64,000 nt of DNA. It comes from Roseiarcus sp963806935. Its GTDB lineage: Bacteria > Pseudomonadota > Alphaproteobacteria > Rhizobiales > Beijerinckiaceae. The position numbers and the translations under genes are program-made. The stretch spans positions 1 to 64,000 of the forward strand of contig CAWEAT010000051.1 in the NCBI GenBank assembly GCA_963806935.1, written 5' to 3'. Numbering within the stretch: position 1 is the stretch's first letter; each line of letters begins with the position of its first letter. Below, piece after piece: positions 62,994 to 64,000 of the stretch. The notes beneath the pieces were generated by a model. The model searched no databases. It was given only the letters and a program-made list of their open reading frames with translations, and had not been told where the DNA came from.

Positions 62994-63326
62994 TCAGCAG
63001 CCGCCCATGCACAGGCCGCTCATTTCCCTGCAACTGCGGGGGGTTGCGCAAAACAGTCCATAGATCCCGGGAGCGTCGCACGAGCAGCCGGCGACGTCGC
63101 TCACACTGTTGGCGCAATCGCCCACGCACAGGCCGGCCATTTCCCTGCAGCGATAAGGGGTTGCGCAAACCAGTCCGATGCCCCCGGGGGCGTCGCACGA
63201 GCAGCCGGAGTTGTCCGTCGCGGTATAGTTTCTCTCATACCTGCCGGCGAGATCGGCAGCCGGAGCGACCGAGGCGGCCATTGCAACAAAGGACGCGAAG
63301 GCCAGGCTGAATATGGCTGTTTTCAT
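62994..63326 (-). CDS. secreted Cys-rich protein with two tandem 12-Cys repeat units
   Basis: A 110-residue protein with a signal peptide (MKTAIFSLAFASFVAMAASV, cleavage near PAA). The mature part consists of a short spacer and two 31-residue repeats, residues 41-71 and 80-110, each with six cysteines in the pattern C-x-C-x9-C-x5-C-x6-C-x3-C: GCSCDAPGGIGLVCATPYRC and GCSCDAPGIYGLFCATPRSC. The units share 23 of 31 residues and repeat at DNA level every 117 bp. ATG 63326 has GGAGG nine bases upstream; ATG 63332 is also possible. Twelve cysteines suggest disulfide-bonded small domains in the periplasm or outside. I recognise no family. Confidence 0.75.
   Translation of the reverse strand: MKTAIFSLAFASFVAMAASVAPAADLAGRYERNYTATDNSGCSCDAPGGIGLVCATPYRCREMAGLCVGDCANSVSDVAGCSCDAPGIYGLFCATPRSCREMSGLCMGGC
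62997..63206 (-). repeat. tandem intragenic duplication, 93 bp units 117 bp apart
   Basis: The two units (62997-63089 and 63114-63206) encode the two Cys-rich repeats and share long identical blocks, for example GCGTCGCACGAGCAGCC, CATTTCCCTGCA and GGGGTTGCGCAAA. The similarity at DNA level suggests recent duplication or strong selection. Confidence 0.85.
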
Positions 63327-63646
63327 CGTCATGCCCCTCCGCATTGATTCTCACAGAGTGAACCATTTCGGAAAAGGGGAGTCCAGACGCCGCGCGTGCC
63401 GGCGGCAGTCTCAGAGCGCGGCGGGAGATCGGTGAAGCGGCGTCGGCCGGTGAAGACGTCATCGAGCTCGGCGAGTCTCTTTGAAAGACGCAACCCGGAC
63501 CCGCCCTCAGCGCGGTCTCGCGCCGCGAGGCCGAGGACAACGGCTCGAAGTTGCGATCGTCGTGCTGCGGGGCAGGATCGGTGCGGGCCCGGAGCGAATC
63601 CGTCTTTGGGAAACGTCGGTTTGAATTGTCACGGGGCTCTTTCGCG
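63327..63646. other. intergenic region, no gene seen
   Basis: 320 bp between the divergent Cys-rich gene and the nitrile hydratase-like gene. Open frames on either strand are short, unconserved and rich in Arg/Ser, as expected of non-coding GC-rich DNA. Confidence 0.5.
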
Positions 63647-63985
63647 ATGACGGACCACGACGCCTCAACGGATCCAAGGCGCGCCCATCACGACATGGGC
63701 GGGCTGCCCGCGGGGCCGGTTGAGGCGACCGAGCACGACTACGCGCTTTGGGAGAAACGCGTCGACGCGATGCTGAGTTTGCTGTCGAGCAAGGGACTGA
63801 TGACAGTCGACGAGCTCAGGCGAAACATCGAAGCTCTGGGCCGGGACGCCTATGACCGGATGACCTATTACGAGCGCTGGATGCATTCCGTCGCACAGAC
63901 GATGATCCAGCGCGGCGTGGTCAGCCTTGACGAACTCGGCCGCAAGATCGCGGAGGTCGAAGGGCGCGCCGATGTCCCGCACTGA
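63647..63985 (+). CDS. nitrile hydratase/thiocyanate hydrolase beta-like N-terminal subunit
   Basis: A 112-residue protein resembling the N-terminal part of nitrile hydratase beta subunits and the corresponding separate subunit of thiocyanate hydrolase. Key features are HHDMGGLPAGPVEATEHDYA (the HDMGG signature) and a helical part ALWEKRVDAMLSLLSSKGLM, EALGRDAYDRMTYYERWMHS (YYERW is the typical beta-subunit helix). ATG 63647 opens MTDHDAS. Full beta subunits have about 220 residues with a C-terminal SH3-like barrel, absent here, so the subunit is split or the rest is encoded downstream. Metal ligands sit on the alpha subunit, not seen in the window. Confidence 0.75.
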   Translation: MTDHDASTDPRRAHHDMGGLPAGPVEATEHDYALWEKRVDAMLSLLSSKGLMTVDELRRNIEALGRDAYDRMTYYERWMHSVAQTMIQRGVVSLDELGRKIAEVEGRADVPH

Positions 63986-64000
63986 CGCGCTCGATCCTCG
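63972..64000 (+). CDS. start of a further gene, cut by the window edge
   Basis: ATG 63972 overlaps the end of the nitrile hydratase-like gene by 14 bp and reads MSRTDALDP to the edge. Overlapping genes are usual in nitrile hydratase and thiocyanate hydrolase operons, so the next subunit may begin here; only nine codons are visible. Confidence 0.35.

Noticed and set aside
62685..63347. 220-codon plus-strand ORF with strong GGAGG and GTG start
   Set aside because: Second half lies opposite the Cys-rich gene, which has a signal peptide and internal repeats; the ORF has no recognised domain and its composition (Ala/Arg/Ser-rich) is what an antisense frame would give. Kept only as a possibility.

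Overview
The window is a high-GC stretch of an alphaproteobacterial chromosome, most likely from the order Hyphomicrobiales (Rhizobiales). Evidence for this: a ctrA cell-cycle regulator next to a FliJ-like gene, with CtrA-type and GANTC sites between them; an alphaproteobacterial LexA box (GAAC-N7-GAAC) in front of an imuA-imuB-dnaE2 mutasome; an hsp20 gene with a ROSE-like thermometer leader; and rhizobial-style palindromic repeats. No rRNA, tRNA, CRISPR array, prophage or insertion sequence was recognised. Genus was not determined.

Layout. 1-10256 is almost entirely minus strand: the 5' part of kup, then, in order of transcription, aceE-aceF-lpdA (pyruvate dehydrogenase with a homodimer-type E1), an 80-codon ORF, a radical SAM/SPASM enzyme, an SDR protein, a small membrane protein and a pcaD-like hydrolase. 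10450-13176 (plus) holds uraH, an NTF2-like protein and a frameshifted class III adenylate cyclase. 13184-17600 (minus) holds ppdK, an HdeD-like protein and hrcA. 17726-25903 is mostly plus: a TPP enzyme, a toxin-antitoxin pair, aroC, a SnoaL-like protein, an M23 peptidase and a Tat-exported phosphoesterase, with a DsbA-like isomerase and a small secreted protein on minus. 26079-34649 carries fkbM-like, trmO and the imu locus. 34782-48784 is housekeeping and transport: EamA, a methyltransferase, comF, grx, DUF1178, DUF3108, GNAT, ppa, a sugar isomerase, a nucleoside hydrolase, MATE and pntA1-pntA2-pntB. 48784-57860 has fliJ-like, ctrA, gltD, gltB and ltaE. 57917-64000 has a proline-rich secreted protein, hsp20, a META protein, a BacA/SbmA-like ABC transporter, a secreted Cys-rich tandem-repeat protein and the start of a nitrile hydratase-like locus.

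How genes work together. PpdK, PDH and the proton-translocating transhydrogenase link pyruvate/PEP, acetyl-CoA and NADPH supply. GltBD uses NADPH for ammonium assimilation. ImuA, ImuB and DnaE2 would form the SOS mutasome, but here the locus is heavily damaged: palindromic repeats lie upstream of, inside and between its genes; imuB is broken by one of them; a DUF559 gene between imuB and dnaE2 is a relic; and dnaE2 carries two in-frame repeat insertions plus a frameshift.

Caution. Several otherwise well-conserved genes (aceF, adenylate cyclase twice, the TPP enzyme, dnaE2) carry single-base-type frameshifts, some in 5-base homopolymers. Residual sequencing or assembly errors are therefore a serious alternative to true pseudogenes.
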